A stretch of 34,771 bases of DNA from Prorocentrum cordatum (Eukaryota > Sar > Dinophyceae > Prorocentrales > Prorocentraceae), in the NCBI GenBank assembly GCA_963575745.1, contig CAUYUJ010009349.1, forward strand, positions 1 to 34,771. The letters are read 5' to 3'. Of this stretch, positions 1 to 10,437 are shown piece by piece. Positions within the stretch are counted from its first letter, which is position 1. Every line of letters begins with the position of its first letter. The position numbers and the translations under genes are program-made. Below the pieces are notes generated by a model, which worked only from the letters and a program-made list of their open reading frames with translations, ran no database searches and was not told the origin of the DNA.

Positions 1-7
1 CTACATC

Positions 8-612
8 GTGAATCATCGTGTTTGGCGTCGAGACAACGATCAGGTGGTGCCGATGGACGTGCATGCAGTTTGCAGCTGGTACGACAAAGGCAGCGCAGAC
101 TCCAAAGGCAAGGGCAAGAGTGCCAAAGGTACAGTCAAAGACGACAAAGGCAAAGCCAAAGGTAACGGTACAGACGACAAAGGCAAGTCCAAGGCTGCGA
201 AGAAGGACGAGTGGTGCGACTGGTGCAAGATGGCAGGGCACGCGACGGAGACGCGCAGGAGAAAGAGACGCTATAATCACTGGCAGGCGAGCCAGAACAG
301 CAATACCAATGCAGTCGTTCCGCAGCAGCAACCGGTTCAACCTGGATGCGCGACGTCGGCCATCGGCCCGAACGAACCGGCATCGCTCGTGAACGCGATT
401 CCCATCAGCATGTTGGCGCAACATCACCTGGACATGGCGAGGAGACTGGCGCAGTCGACAGTCGGCCCATCATCGGCGGTTCCAGGGTCGGTGATGGCAA
501 TTCAAAAGGTGAGAGGAACGCCGACCACCATTCAAGAGGAGCGCGCGTACCCGTGGCCCGACACATACGACGAGGGAGCCATCTACGTGGGCATGCGGCG
601 GCCGCAGGTGCG
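8..612 (+). pseudogene. Gag 3' part with damaged zinc knuckle
   Basis: Frame +2. The first part is a low-complexity Lys/Gly/Asp/Ser segment, roughly residues 28-66, of the kind found in basic nucleic-acid-binding Gag tails. A CX2CX4H knuckle core follows near residues 70-79 (CDWCKMAGH). The fourth ligand, expected four residues after the His, is Arg instead of Cys, so the knuckle is probably non-functional. A Gln-rich linker comes next. The frame runs to a stop at 646, but protease-like sequence starts in frame +1 by about 610, so the true join was near there. The ATG at 8 is only the first Met in the window; the protein began upstream. Role by family: packaging of element RNA into virus-like particles. 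Confidence 0.7.
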
Positions 613-1250
613 AGCAGCTTTGAAGGCGACGACGCGGGCTACCTGATGATTGACAGCGGCGTTGGCATCACTACTTGTTCGATGGAGTTCGCAGAGGCAG
701 GACCACAGGGCAGTAGCAACTGGCTTGAGCCGGAGAATTTGCCGCCGCTTGAGGCCGCGACAGGGCAGTTGATCATCCGCAATGGCGCGTGCGAGGTCAA
801 CTGCATGGCGACGGCGCTCGACCAGCAGCAGGAGATCTTCAAGATGAGGTTCCAGGTCACGAACGTTAAGTACCCGATCGTGGCGCAGCAGGACTTGCTG
901 GAGGCAGGCTTCGTTCCTAAATACGGGGTGTACTCGAGCGTGCTGGAGGCGCCGAGTGGCCGGATCTTCCCACTGGTGCAGCAGGGCCGCATCTGGTACA
1001 TGAAGGTGAAGCGCGTGGTCACAGCTAGCGAGGCAGCAGTCACGATCGCCCAGCTACGACAGCCAGCGGCGGCTCAACCCATTCCAGTCTATCGGGATGG
1101 ACGACAGCCAGGACCAGCAGGAGGCGAGGCAGCAGGAGTTAGCCCAGGAGGAGCAGCGAGCTCATCAGCCGCAGGAGCGGCACCCGCCGCAGCGGCAGCA
1201 GCAGCAGAACCTGGAGACGCTCAACCTGCTGACCACCTGGAGATCGTTCG
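613..1250 (+). pseudogene. Copia aspartic protease domain plus Ala/Pro-rich linker
   Basis: Frame +1, continuing open to 1503 although homology switches frame near 1250. The catalytic triplet Asp-Ser-Gly lies at 652-660 inside LMIDSGVGITTC, the usual form for retropepsin-like proteases of these elements. A beta-rich stretch follows, with VKYPIVAQQDLLEAGF and a later IFPLVQQGRIWYMKVKR, matching the flap and C-terminal strands expected of the fold. An Ala/Gly/Pro-rich linker of low complexity then leads to integrase. Family role: cleavage of the Gag-Pol precursor. The active-site triplet is intact, but the domain is out of frame with both gag and integrase. Confidence 0.75.
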
Positions 1251-2110
1251 CAATCAGAAGGGGCACCGTCGACCTGTGCGACGGCCCCGAGAGCAGGGTT
1301 GCGAGAGCGAAGGGCGTTCCAGCGATGCCGCCGCTTGCCGAGCGTCAACTGCATCGACTGATCCACTGGCCGCATCGCTCGCGGTGCAAGGCTTGCGTAG
1401 TCGGAGGAGGGCGCGAAGAAGTTCACCCCAGGGCGGGCCAGGGGAGAGGCGCGCCCCATGTCTGGATCGACTACTCGTTCCCAGGAAAGAAGGGCACCGA
1501 TGACCTGATGACGCGGCTGGTCTGCCTGGACTTCGAGTCGTCGGCTATCGAGAGTGCGAACGTCATGGGGGAGGGCAAGGTGGATTGCGGCGTCGAGGTC
1601 CTGGTGAAGGCGTCGCAGTACTGGGGCCGCAAGCGCGTGGTGGCGTCGAGTGATCAGGAGAACGCGATCGCGGCGCTTGCGAGAGCGGCAGCAGCCGCAC
1701 GAGACGAAGAGACGGTGTTGGAGGTCGGCCCGAGGCTCGATTCCAAGTCAAAGGGTCCGATCGAGGCGGCTGGAGGCAGAGTCCAGCAGCTCATTCGCGC
1801 GCCCGTGCACACCGTCAGTGCGCACTACAAAGTGGAGCCCCGAAGCCAAGCGAGCCGATCAGCAGTTGGTTGGCGAGGCACGCAGGCTGGATCCTCACGA
1901 GGTTTACCGTGAGAGAAGATGGACTGACACCGCATCGTCGGCTCAATGGGCGAGATTACCGCGGTCAGATCGCAGAGTTCGCGGGGAGCGCGATGCACAA
2001 ATTACCCCGGGAACCGCTGGGAAGATGGCGGCCAGATGGGGCAGGGGCATCTGACTCGACAAGGCGAACGTCAGCGATGAGCACATGATCGGCACACCTC
2101 GGGGACGGGT
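1251..2110 (+). pseudogene. Copia integrase (HHCC zinc finger and DDE core)
   Basis: Mostly frame +2 to about 1850, then +1, then +3. The N-terminal zinc-binding motif is visible as HRLIHWPHRSRCKAC (His and Cys ligand pairs). The rve core follows: Asp at 1469-1471 in VWIDYSFPG, Asp at 1652-1654 in SSDQENAI and Glu at 1763-1765 in KGPIEAAGG, giving a DDE spacing of 61 and 37 codons. All three catalytic residues remain. The C-terminal part (WILTRFTVREDGLTP, then RGQIAEF, then an IGTPRGRVFVRSI stretch) is spread over two frames and crossed by a TGA at 2052-2054 where the neighbouring homology suggests Trp. Role by family: insertion of the cDNA into chromosomal DNA. Confidence 0.85.
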
Positions 2111-2900
2111 CTTTGTGAGATCGATCGCCAGGAGGCCCGGCGAGAAGCGTTGGAACAATGACCTCTTCAGCCAGATCATCTGCGCACCCTTCGACCCGAA
2201 GGCAACGCTCTTGGCGCGGGGCGCCGCGGACAGGCCGAGGTACATGACCAAGGGGATTCCCAACCGGTTGGGTCGGGCACCTGGCTGCCCAGCTTGTGAC
2301 GAGACGGGCCAGTGCAACGCTGCGGAGTGCAGAGCCAGATTGGAGGCTCTGCTGGGCGCGGAGGACATTGCGAAGGGCCTGGCAGCGCAGGCTGGAGCGC
2401 GAGCTGAGGCACCACCACCAGCTCGAGAAGCGGTCAGGAAGCAGTCGAAGTGTGCACCAGCAGAGGGGCCAGGGCGTGGAGCAGCAGCAGCCGCGGCAGC
2501 AGCCGCAGCAGCAGCTCCCAGCGCAGCGGAAGACGTGGCGATGGACCATGAGGAGGACAGCGTCGAGATGATGGTGCAGGACCCCGTGGATATTACCGAA
2601 GGAGTAAAACGACAGGTCCCAGAGAAGGAGGAGACGCCAGAGAGCAAGAAGGCGCGCGTAGTCGGCGGACTGGCCGTCAACGCCATGTCAATGGAGCTGC
2701 GCGCGGTGGACCTCGGCGAGTACGCCGCGGAGCCGTGCGAGGAGAAGTGCCTTTCCAACGCCAAGGGGGCGCTCTCTGGACAGCTGCTTCCAGCGGAGAA
2801 GGTTCGCGAAGGAAGAGCTCGAGAGCGTGCCAATATGAAAGAGCATGGAGTGTTCACGCGGGCCCATGTCACGGAGGCGAAAACAGAGCGCGTTAGGGGC
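2111..2900 (+). pseudogene. Polyprotein linker between integrase and reverse transcriptase
   Basis: Frame +3, open to 3011. The segment contains a short Cys motif (CPACDETGQCNAAEC), a 10-residue-plus polyalanine run encoded by GCA/GCG repeats near 2485-2520, and an acidic stretch. It ends with a segment resembling the N-terminal edge of copia reverse transcriptase (REGRARERANMKEHGVF). Variable spacers between integrase and reverse transcriptase are normal in this superfamily. No separate function is claimed. The homology leaves this frame near 2900. Confidence 0.6.
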
Positions 2901-3654
2901 AAGGGTTGCAGGACGGGAAGGTGGGCGCCGACGCTGCGCGGTGCAGTGTCGTGGCCATGCAGGTTGCCTACCAGGCGCGCGATGACGCATTCGCTGGGGC
3001 GCCCCCGCTGAAGTTCGTCAGGCTGGCACTGGTGCTGGCAGCGACGTTCAGGAACCGCAGGAAAGTCTACCTGATAGGGCTCTGGGGCATCAGCAACGCG
3101 GTCTGCCGCGCTGAGATGGGCGAGGACGTGTACGCGGCGCCGCCCTCAGGTGAGGGGGAGCCACATGTAGCGCGGCAGTTGCGGAAGGCGCTGTACGGGA
3201 CCAGGGGAACGAGCAAGCTGCTCCAGCACGCGATCCGTATGTTGGTGACGGTGGTGTTCTACCGCGTCCAGAAGGGCATCTACATCGCGGTGCACGGAGA
3301 CGACTTCATGGCCGTGGGGGCGCTTGAGGACCTGAGGTGGCTTAACGAGATCCTGGAGGCGAAGTTCGAGGTGAAGCGGTCGCCGTTCGTGGGGCCCGCA
3401 GAAGCTGGAGGTGAAGCGACGTCTGGCCATTTCCTGAATAGGGCGGTTAGCTGGACAGAGAAGGGTTTCCACTGGGAGAGCGACGCGAAGCACGCGAGGA
3501 CAGCGGTCGAGGCTTACGGGAAGTTGCCAGCGGCGAGGGAGATCCCGCCGGCTTCCAGGGGCATCGGGAAGGAGGTGCCAACGGCGTTGGACAAGCTGGG
3601 ATTCGCGGAGAAGCTGTTCCAGACTGTTCCAGTCGGCGGCGCCGACGGCACTAC
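2901..3654 (+). pseudogene. Copia reverse transcriptase, catalytic Asp of motif A lost
   Basis: Frame +2, open to 3745. Recognisable RVT_2 blocks in order: PPLKFVRLALVLAATF; the motif A region LWGISNAV; EDVYAAPP; RQLRKALYGTRG; and the active-site box HGDDFM with the two Asp codons at 3299-3304. In copia enzymes motif A carries an essential Asp immediately before Ile/Val-Ser; here that codon is GGC (Gly) at 3086-3088. Together with the frame breaks on both sides this makes the enzyme inactive. Role by family: cDNA synthesis from element RNA. The call itself is secure; no related copy is in the window to date the decay. Confidence 0.88.
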
Positions 3655-4345
3655 ATGGCAGCGGACAGGCCTGACATACAGTTCGCGACGAGCTGGATTA
3701 TGCGCGGGATGCAGGAGCAGCTGCTGCTCCACGAGCTGGAGCTGAAGCGGGCGGCTGCCTACTTAGCGACGCACCTGCAGATGATGTGGATCTTTGAGTA
3801 TCAGGAGTTACCGAGCGAGGTGACCCTCGGACTGGGCTGGAGATGAAGTGAACCGCAGGAGCCGTGGTGGAGGATTCGGGTACATATGGAGTGCGTGCAT
3901 TGACAGCTGGGCTGGTCAGCAGGCGACACTTGCGCTGAGCAGTGGAGAAGCTGAGCATGTGGATATGACCAGCGGCGCTGCGCGGGGGGTCTTCACGAAG
4001 AATATGTCTGAGAAGATGGGCAACAGGATGTCGGTGAAGGCGTGCGGTGGCAGCACCGCCGCAATCGGGATATGCTCGAGGCTGGGTGTCGGACGCATCA
4101 GACACCTGGATGCGAAGTACCTGTGGTTGCAGGAGAAAGTTGCCGAGGGAGGGGTGCGCACCGCGAAGGTGCCGACGACAGAGAACGTAGCGGATCTTAT
4201 GACCAAGGTTTTGGAGCCCGCTCGTCATCACGAGCTTGTGAAGAGACTGCTCATGACCTTGGAGATCGCGAGGGGCTTGCCAAATCATGGACGCAGTGAG
4301 GTTGCAGCAGCTGTGCGTTTCACAGTGATTGCAATGCTTCGTTGA
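3655..4345 (+). pseudogene. Copia RNase H domain, one catalytic Asp replaced
   Basis: Starts in frame +1 (MAADRPDIQFATSWIMRG, the connection segment typical before copia RNase H), then moves to frame +2 near 3827 and ends at TGA 4343-4345. The first catalytic Asp is at 3830-3832 (SDWAGDEV). The Glu lies in LALSSGEAEH. The next acidic position, normally Asp-Ser before TAAIG, reads Gly-Gly-Ser with Gly at 4049-4051, so it is lost. The last Asp is kept in NVADLMTKV. The sequence GICSRLGVGRIRHLDAKYL is highly characteristic. Role by family: removal of the RNA strand during reverse transcription. Confidence 0.88.
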
Positions 4346-5107
4346 TTTCCACGTGCAGAGCGTCGCCGAGAATCGTGCAGCTCGAAGCCGCGAAGAGAAC
4401 AGAGTTTCTATTTGCTGAAACCGACCTGTTAGGGCCAGACGTCGGGGCGCCGACCGTTGCCCGCAGCAGGTTGATAATCGAAATATGATACTGCGTGGGC
4501 CGGAGCGCGATGTCGCGTTTCCGTCAGTCGTCGGTTTGCGACATCTGCCGAGGAGGAGTGCGTGTCATATCGCCTCCTGGCCTGCTACTGTTTCAGACGG
4601 ATATCATTTGCTGCGCTCCGCAGCCCCTCGCGAGGCTCGAGAAAAAAGGTCTCGGTTTCGAGATCAGATAGCCCCCGCAGGTACCGCCGCCCATTTTGGG
4701 CTCTCGGATGTTCGCCCAAAATCGGCCTGTAGGGGGACACGCCCGACTTAAGCTTAGGGCCCCAATCGCTTGTCAGGAAGACCCCTTGCTCCCGATACCG
4801 CAGGAGGCTTCGTTTCTTCACCGACTTTCGGCCCTCCCCCCCCAACGCTACTGCTTGCAACTCCCAGAGAAGAGCGTCCCAGATATCATTTACAGTCTGT
4901 CGCGTCGCCTCCGACTTCCTGTGCGCTGTCAGTGCATGCTTGGACTGGAGCGTTCGGCCTTCATCGGCTCCCCGACGCTGACAATGTCCGCCACCGTGCC
5001 CTCGGCTTGCAACGGCGCGCGGGGGATTTCTAAAGGGGACTTTTATTCAGATTCCCATGAAGGAAGATTCATGCGTATGTTGCGATTACATATCATATGG
5101 ATATGTC
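4346..5107. other. Non-coding stretch 3' of the copia element; possible LTR start
   Basis: No supported gene. If the element kept its 3' LTR it should begin here. TGTTAGGGCC at 4427-4436 is a plausible TG start, but the 5' LTR is outside the window, so this is a guess. A short inverted repeat, ATTTTGGGC at 4693-4701 and GCCCAAAAT at 4714-4722 with a 12-base spacer, is the only other structure I can point to. A short TCTCG-GTTT-CGAGA hairpin lies near 4651. Confidence 0.4.
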
Positions 5108-5455
5108 ATTGCGAGTCCCATGGGGATCTCCCTGGGGATTCGCAGCGGGATCCCGATGGAGATCCCGATGGGGATTCCGATCGGGATTCCTATGGGAAGT
5201 CCGATGGAGATCCCCATGGGGCTCCCATGGAGATTCCCATAGCGATTCTTCTGGTAGTTCCCACGGGGATTTTTGTTGGGATTCCTACTGGGAGTCCGTT
5301 GGGGATTCATATGGGGATTCCTACGGAGAGCCTTGCAGGCACCCCTTGGTGGGAATTTCAATGCATCTCCCTGTGGAGATACCGATGGCGATGCGCGCGG
5401 GGATTCCGATGGGGACCCCCACGGAGATTCGCATGGGAACTCCCATGGACAATCC
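5108..5455. repeat. 12-bp minisatellite (ATTCCNATGGGG type)
   Basis: A run of degenerate 12-bp units of the form R-TYCC-NATGG-RG, for example ATCCCGATGGGG followed by ATTCCGATCGGG. Because 12 is a multiple of three, the array is open in several frames on both strands and yields spurious Gly-Asp-rich repeat proteins (GDPDGDSDRD). Not interpreted as coding. The design (AATCC plus a central three bases plus GGG on the other strand) resembles the array at 25625-26215. Confidence 0.85.
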
Positions 5456-5610
5456 GAAGTGCACGAGAAGAACAACACGCCGTGACCACCCGCGCGGGCG
5501 TCAGGGACCTCCCGCCACGGCCCGAGCAGGCCTGGCCGCCGAGACGGCCCACGATGCCGCCCGCAAGAGCCCAGCACGGCCCAGTGGATAACCAAGGAAG
5601 CCCACTGTAT

Positions 5611-5773
5611 CTCCTCCTCCTCCTCCTCCTCCTCCTCCTCCCCCTCCTCGTTCTCCTCCTCGTCTCCTCGTCTCCTCGTCTCCTCCTCCTCCTCCTCCTC
5701 CTCCTCCTCCTCCTCCTCCTCCTCCTCCCCCTCCCCCATCCCCCTCCCCCTCCTCTCCCTCCCCATCCCCGCC
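5611..5773. repeat. (CTC)n polypyrimidine microsatellite
   Basis: An almost pure C/T strand for about 160 bases, mostly CTC/CCT triplets with interspersed CGT and CCC. The tract gives poly-Leu, poly-Pro or, on the other strand, poly-Glu/poly-Gly/poly-Arg frames, none of which is taken as coding. Such mirror-symmetric purine:pyrimidine tracts can form triplex (H) DNA. Confidence 0.95.
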
Positions 5774-6280
5774 CTGAAAGCCAATGCGCGCCGAGACGGC
5801 CCAGGAATGCCCCGAAACAGTCCGAAGATGCCCCCGCGAGCGTCGGCGAAATGAGCCGTAGGCAAGCGTATACGTCCACAACGCACAAGCTGTCTTGGTA
5901 AACGTCGACTCCCGCAGCAATGCCGTCCCCGTATATCCCTACAGGCACCACCGTCTCTCCCCGAGGTAAGCACTCTTCCATTAAGTCGTGGCCAGCGTGC
6001 GCTGGCGAATTTGCGAACGCAGACGCATTTGTGCCAGATCGGTCCATTTCTTGCCCACCGCGCTCTCGAGGCACGAGTTGGAGTGCCCTCGGGCCCCTTG
6101 TAAGCATCACCATCGGCCCTTGGGGTTGAACTGTCAACGGGCTCGGACCCCAAATCGCCCAATCTCCTAGAGTTCGGCGCCGTTCCCCATGGGGTTTCCG
6201 GCGCGGTGGCGCGCAGATTTCCCCAAGAGAGCTGCACTGCAGGCCAGGAGGGCCACAGTAGGCCTCCGCAGCTCAGGCGG
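5774..6280. other. Unassigned non-coding DNA before the tandem array
   Basis: Mixed-sequence DNA of moderate GC with no recognisable protein similarity, RNA gene or clear repeat. Degenerate CCAAGAGGCC-type motifs begin near its right end. Confidence 0.4.
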
Positions 6281-7153
6281 GCCCCGAAGCGCCCAAGCAT
6301 CGCCCGAAGACGCCCAAGATGGCGCCCAGGCGGGTTTCGAGGCCTCCGAGACGCCCCAACAGGTCCCCCAGGAGGGCCAGAATCATTGGTTTTCCTTAGG
6401 TGTTTGAAGGATTTTCGCATTTGCTCCTCTTCGGCTTTCCGACGACCCAAGACGGCCCAAGAGGCCCCCAAGATCGCCCCCGCAGCGCCCAAGAGGCCTC
6501 CAAGATGGCCTCAGGACTGCCCAAAAGGCCCCCAAAACGGCCCCAAGAGGGCACAAAGACGACCCAAGAGGCCTCCAAGACGCCCAATATTGCTTCTAAG
6601 GCGGCTCTGGAGCACCCCAAGAGGGCCCCAAGTCGGCCCAGAGAGGCCCCCCAAACGGCTTCTGACAGCGCCAGACGGGCCAGGAGCCCACCAAGATAAG
6701 ATGGCCAAAGTTGGCTCGAAGCTGGCCCAAGACGGCCCCAGAGGCCTCCAAGAGGGCCTCCAGGAGGGCCAGAAAAGGCAAAAAATATAGATTTGCTTTA
6801 CGTTTTTGAAGGATTTTGGCATTTGCTTCTTTTCGGCCATCCGAAGGCTCGATACAGCCCAAGAGCCCTCACACATCGATTTCCCATGAGTTTTTTTTTA
6901 AAGGATTGTGGCATTTGCTTTTGTTGGGCCTTCCGACGGCCCGAGACGGCCCAAGAGCCCCCAAAGATCGCCCACGACGGCCCCAAGGGGCCCCCAAGAC
7001 GGCCCAAGAGGCCTCCAAGACGCTCAAGGTGGCCTCCAAGACGGCCCAAAAGCCCTCGACGACGTCCGCCAAGAAGGCCCGAAAGGGTCCAAATGGCCTC
7101 CAGACGGCCAAGATGACCTTCAAGATGCCCACGTGTTCCCCGAAGGCTTTCCA

Positions 7154-7393
7154 AACCGATTCGGGGAACACATGGTCCTTTAGCTTGGCAGGTCTGGCCT
7201 CAACGTTTGGCCACATAGGCGCTTCCAAAAAGGCAGGGGGGCGGCGGTGATTCGCCGTAGGCGTCTTAGATCCGCCGCCCCCCTGCGACTGTCGATTCAT
7301 CGCAGGGGTGCCTGGCGTGCTGAGTTATTTCGGTTTTGGTTTTGGTTTTTTTCCCAGAGAACTCCCCCTGGGGCTTCGGCCCGTCCCGCCGGC
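7154..7393 (+). repeat. Conserved hairpin block, copy 1
   Basis: Non-12-bp block that closes unit 1. It holds a hairpin with 14-bp arms CAGGGGGGCGGCGG at 7234-7247 and its exact reverse complement at 7272-7285. The loop contains a second small stem, CGCC-GTA-GGCG. A T-rich tail of GGTTTT units (7328-7352) follows, then CTTCGGCCCGTCCCGCCG, where the direct homology stops at an inversion. Confidence 0.9.
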
Positions 7394-7856
7394 CACCCGC
7401 TTAGAGGCCATCTTGGGCGTCTTGGAGGCCTCTTGGGTCGTCTTTGGGCTCTCTTGGGGCCGTCTTGGGGGCCTCTTGGGCAGTCCTGAGGCCATCTTGG
7501 AGGCCTCTTGGGCGCTGCGGGACGATCTTGGGAGCCTCTTGGGCCGTCTTGGGTCGTCGGATGGCCGAAAAGAAGCAAATGCCAAAATCCTTCAAACACC
7601 TAAGGCAAATCGATGATTTTGGCCTCTTCGGGCCCTCCTGGAGGACCTCTGGAGGCCTTTTGGGCCGTCTTGGAGGCCTCCGGGGGGCCTCTTGGGCCGT
7701 CTTCGGCCGTCTTGGACTCTCTTGGGCCGTCAGGGAGGCCGTCTTGGACCATCTTGGGCGGACTTGGAGGCCATCTTGTACCATCTTGGAGGCCATCTTG
7801 GGCCAACGTGGCCATCTTGGAGACCATCTTGGGCCATCTTGAACGAAAAATTGGGA
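7394..7856 (-). repeat. Inverted segment inside unit 2 of the array
   Basis: The 12-bp motif here reads on the minus strand (GGCCNTCTTGGG), while the flanks read on plus. The reverse complement lines up with about 8950-9403 of the next unit: the CCAAGATGGCC-rich piece, then the leader (minus strand, around 7545-7615), then a piece ending GCCTCTAAG. To the right, at 7872, the plus-strand sequence resumes exactly where the homologous piece of the next unit continues (about 9415). Confidence 0.85.
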
Positions 7857-8683
7857 AAAATGTCGGCCTTTCCCCAAGAGGGCCCCAAGTCGGCCCAGAA
7901 AGGCCCCCCAAATGGCTTCCGACAGCGTCAGACGGGCCAGGAGCCCACCAGGATGGCCGAAGTTGGCTGGCAGCTGGCGCAAGACGGCCCAAGAGGCTTC
8001 CAAGAGGGCTTTCAGGAAGGCCAGAAAGGGCCCAAAACATTGATTTCTTGTTGTTCTTCGAAGGATTGTGACATTTGCTTCGTTTCGGCCTTCCGACGGC
8101 CGGATACGGCCCAAGAGCCCCCAACGATCGCCCAAGGATCGCCCAAGAGGCCTCCAAGATGGCCCCAGAACGACCCAAGAGGCCCCCAAGACGGCCCAAG
8201 AGGCCCCCAAGACGGCCCAGGAGGCGTTCAAGACGCCCAAGATGGCCTCCAAGACGGCCCTGGAGCATTCCAGGAGGGCCCCAAGTCGGCTCAGAGAGGC
8301 CCCCCAAACGGCGTCGGACGGCCCACCAAGACGGCCGAAGATGGCCCGAAGACGGCCCAAGAGGCTTCCAAGAGGGCTTCCAGGAAGGGCCGAAAAGGCC
8401 AACATCATTGATTTCCCATAAGTTTTTAAACGGATTGTGGCATTTGCTTTTTGTTTGGGCTTCCGACGACCCGAGACGGCCCAAGTGCCCCCAAAGATCG
8501 CCCAAAACGGCCCCAAGAGGCCCCCAAGACGGCCGAAGAGGCCTCCAAGACGCTCAAGATGGCCTCCAAGACGGCCCAAGAGCCCTCCAAGACGTCCTCC
8601 AAGAAGGCCCGAAAGGGTCCAAATGGCCTCCAGGCGGCCAAGATGGCCTTCAAGATGCCCATGTGTTCCCCGAAGGCTTTCCA

Positions 8684-8928
8684 AACCGATTCGGGGAACA
8701 CATGGTCCTTTAGCTTGGCAGATCTGGCCTCAACGTTCGGCCACATAGGCGCTTCCACAAAGGCAGGGGGCGGCGGTGATTCGCCGTAGGCGTCTCAGAT
8801 CCGCCGCCCCCTGTCGATTCATCGCAGGGGTGCCTGGCGTGCTGAGTTATTTCGGTTTTGGTTTTGATTTTGGTTTTTTTTTCCACAACAATCCCCCTGA
8901 GGCTTCGGCCCGTCCCGCCGTGGTGCCG
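8684..8928 (+). repeat. Conserved hairpin block, copy 2
   Basis: Arms are 13 bp: CAGGGGGCGGCGG at 8764-8776 and its exact reverse complement at 8801-8813. The left run of G and the right run of C are each one shorter than in copy 1, so pairing is kept. The T-rich tail (GGTTTTGATTTTGG) lies at 8850-8882. Confidence 0.9.
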
Positions 8929-10241
8929 GGCGGATTGCCCAGGTGCTCAATCCAGGGAAAAATCTTCCAAGACGGCTCAAGATGGCCTCTCAAATAGCCA
9001 CGTTGGCCCACGATGGCCTCCAATACTGTCTCCAAGTCCGCCCAAGATGGTCCAAGACGGCCTCCCAGACGGCCCAAGAGAGTCCAAGATACCTCCAAGG
9101 TCGCCCGAGAAGTCTCCAAGATGGCCCAAGACGACCCAAGAGGCCTCCAAGAGGTCCTCCAGGAGGGCTCGACGAGGCCAGAATCATTGTTTTTTCATAG
9201 GTTTTCGAAGGCTTTGGGCATGTGCTTCTTCTTGGCATTCCGACGACCCAAGACGGCCCAAGAGGCCCCCAATATCGCCCCAAGATCGCCCACGAGGCCT
9301 CCAAGATGGCCCCATGACTGCACAAGAGGCCCCCAAGACGGCCCCAAGAGGGCCCCAAGACAGGCCAAGAGGCCTCCAAGACGCCCAAGATGGCCTCTAA
9401 GACGGCCCTGGAGCACCCCAAGTCGGCCCAGAGAGGCCCCCCAAACGGCTTCCGACGGCGTCAGACGCACCAGGAGCCCACCAAGATGGCCGAAGTTGGC
9501 TCTAGGCTAGCCCAAGACGACCCAAGAGGCCTCCAAGAGGGCCCCCACGAGGGCTCGAAGAGGCCAGGATCATTGGTTTTCCTTCGGCCTTCGAAGAATT
9601 TAGGCGTTTGCTTCGTTTCGGCCTTCCGACGGCCCGATACGGCCCAAGAGCCCCCAAAGATTCTCAAGATCGCCCAAGAGGCCTCCAAGATGGCCCCAGA
9701 ACGGCCCAAGAAGCCCCCAAGACGGCCCCAAGACGCCCCCACGACGGCCCAGGAGGCCTTTAAGACGCGCAAGATGGCCTCCAAGACGGCCCTGGGGCAT
9801 TCCAAGAAGGCCCCAAGTCGGCCCAGAGAGGCCCTCCAAACGGCTTCCGAGGGCATCAGACGGGCCAGGAGCCCACCAAGATGGCCGAAATTGGCTCGAA
9901 GCTGGTCCAAGACGGCCCCAGAGGCGTTCAAGAGGGCCCCCAGGAAGGGCCGAAAAGGCCAACATCATTGATATCCGAAGAGTTTTTGAAGGATTGTGGC
10001 ATTTGCTTTTTCGGCCTTCCGACGGCCCGAGACGGTCCAAGAGCCCCCAAAGCGCCCAAGAGGTCTCCAGTATGGCCCCAGAACTGCCCAAAAGGCCCCC
10101 AAGACGGCCCCAAGTGGCCCCCCAGACGGCCCAAGAGGCCTCCAAGACGCTCAAGATGGCCTCCAAGACTGCCCTGGAGCACCCCAAGAAAGGCCCAAGT
10201 CGGCCCAGCCTCGCCCACCGTGTTCCCCGAACGCTCTCCAA

Positions 10242-10437
10242 AACCGATTCGGGCAGCACGTGGTCAGATAACTTGGCAGGCCTCTGGCCACAACGTTCGG
10301 CCACATAGGCGTTTCCAAAAAGGAAGGGGGCGGCGGTGATTCGCCGTAGGCGTCTCAGATCCGCCGCCCCCTGTCGATTCATCGCAGGGGTGCCTGGCGT
10401 GCTGAATTATTTCGGTTTTGGTTTTGATTATTTTTCC
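10242..10437 (+). repeat. Conserved hairpin block, copy 3
   Basis: Arms at 10325-10336 and 10361-10373. The outermost C-G pair is lost because the left arm begins AAGGGGG instead of CAGGGGG; the inner 12 bp still pair. The tail after GGTTTTGATTATTTTTCC differs from copies 1 and 2, so this unit continues with unrelated bases before the 12-bp motif resumes near 10480. Confidence 0.88.

Larger units (their letters stand above)
1..4345 (+). mobile_element. Degraded Ty1/copia-type LTR retrotransposon, 5' end outside window
   Basis: Domain order is that of a copia polyprotein: gag with a zinc knuckle, aspartic protease, HHCC plus DDE integrase, reverse transcriptase with an HGDDF motif, and RNase H. 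Integrase lies before reverse transcriptase, which separates copia from gypsy elements. The reading frame changes from +2 to +1 near 610-640, to +2 near 1250, to +1 near 1850, to +3 near 2020, to +2 near 2900, to +1 near 3650 and to +2 near 3827. There is also an in-frame TGA at 2052-2054. The 5' LTR and gag start lie upstream of base 1. The element is very probably inactive. The RNase H wording around VGRIRHLDAKYLWLQEKV is one I associate with dinoflagellate copia elements; this is recognition from memory, not a search result. Confidence 0.9.

Noticed and set aside
4696-5901. 401-codon open frame with Gly-Asp-type repeats
   Set aside because: It is produced by the 12-bp minisatellite and the CTC tract, is open on both strands, and has no domain or credible start context.
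7401-8684. 427-codon minus-strand frame, Pro/Arg/Leu rich
   Set aside because: It crosses the inversion and several units of the 12-bp array. Similar frames exist in nearly every phase, so openness follows from the repeat.
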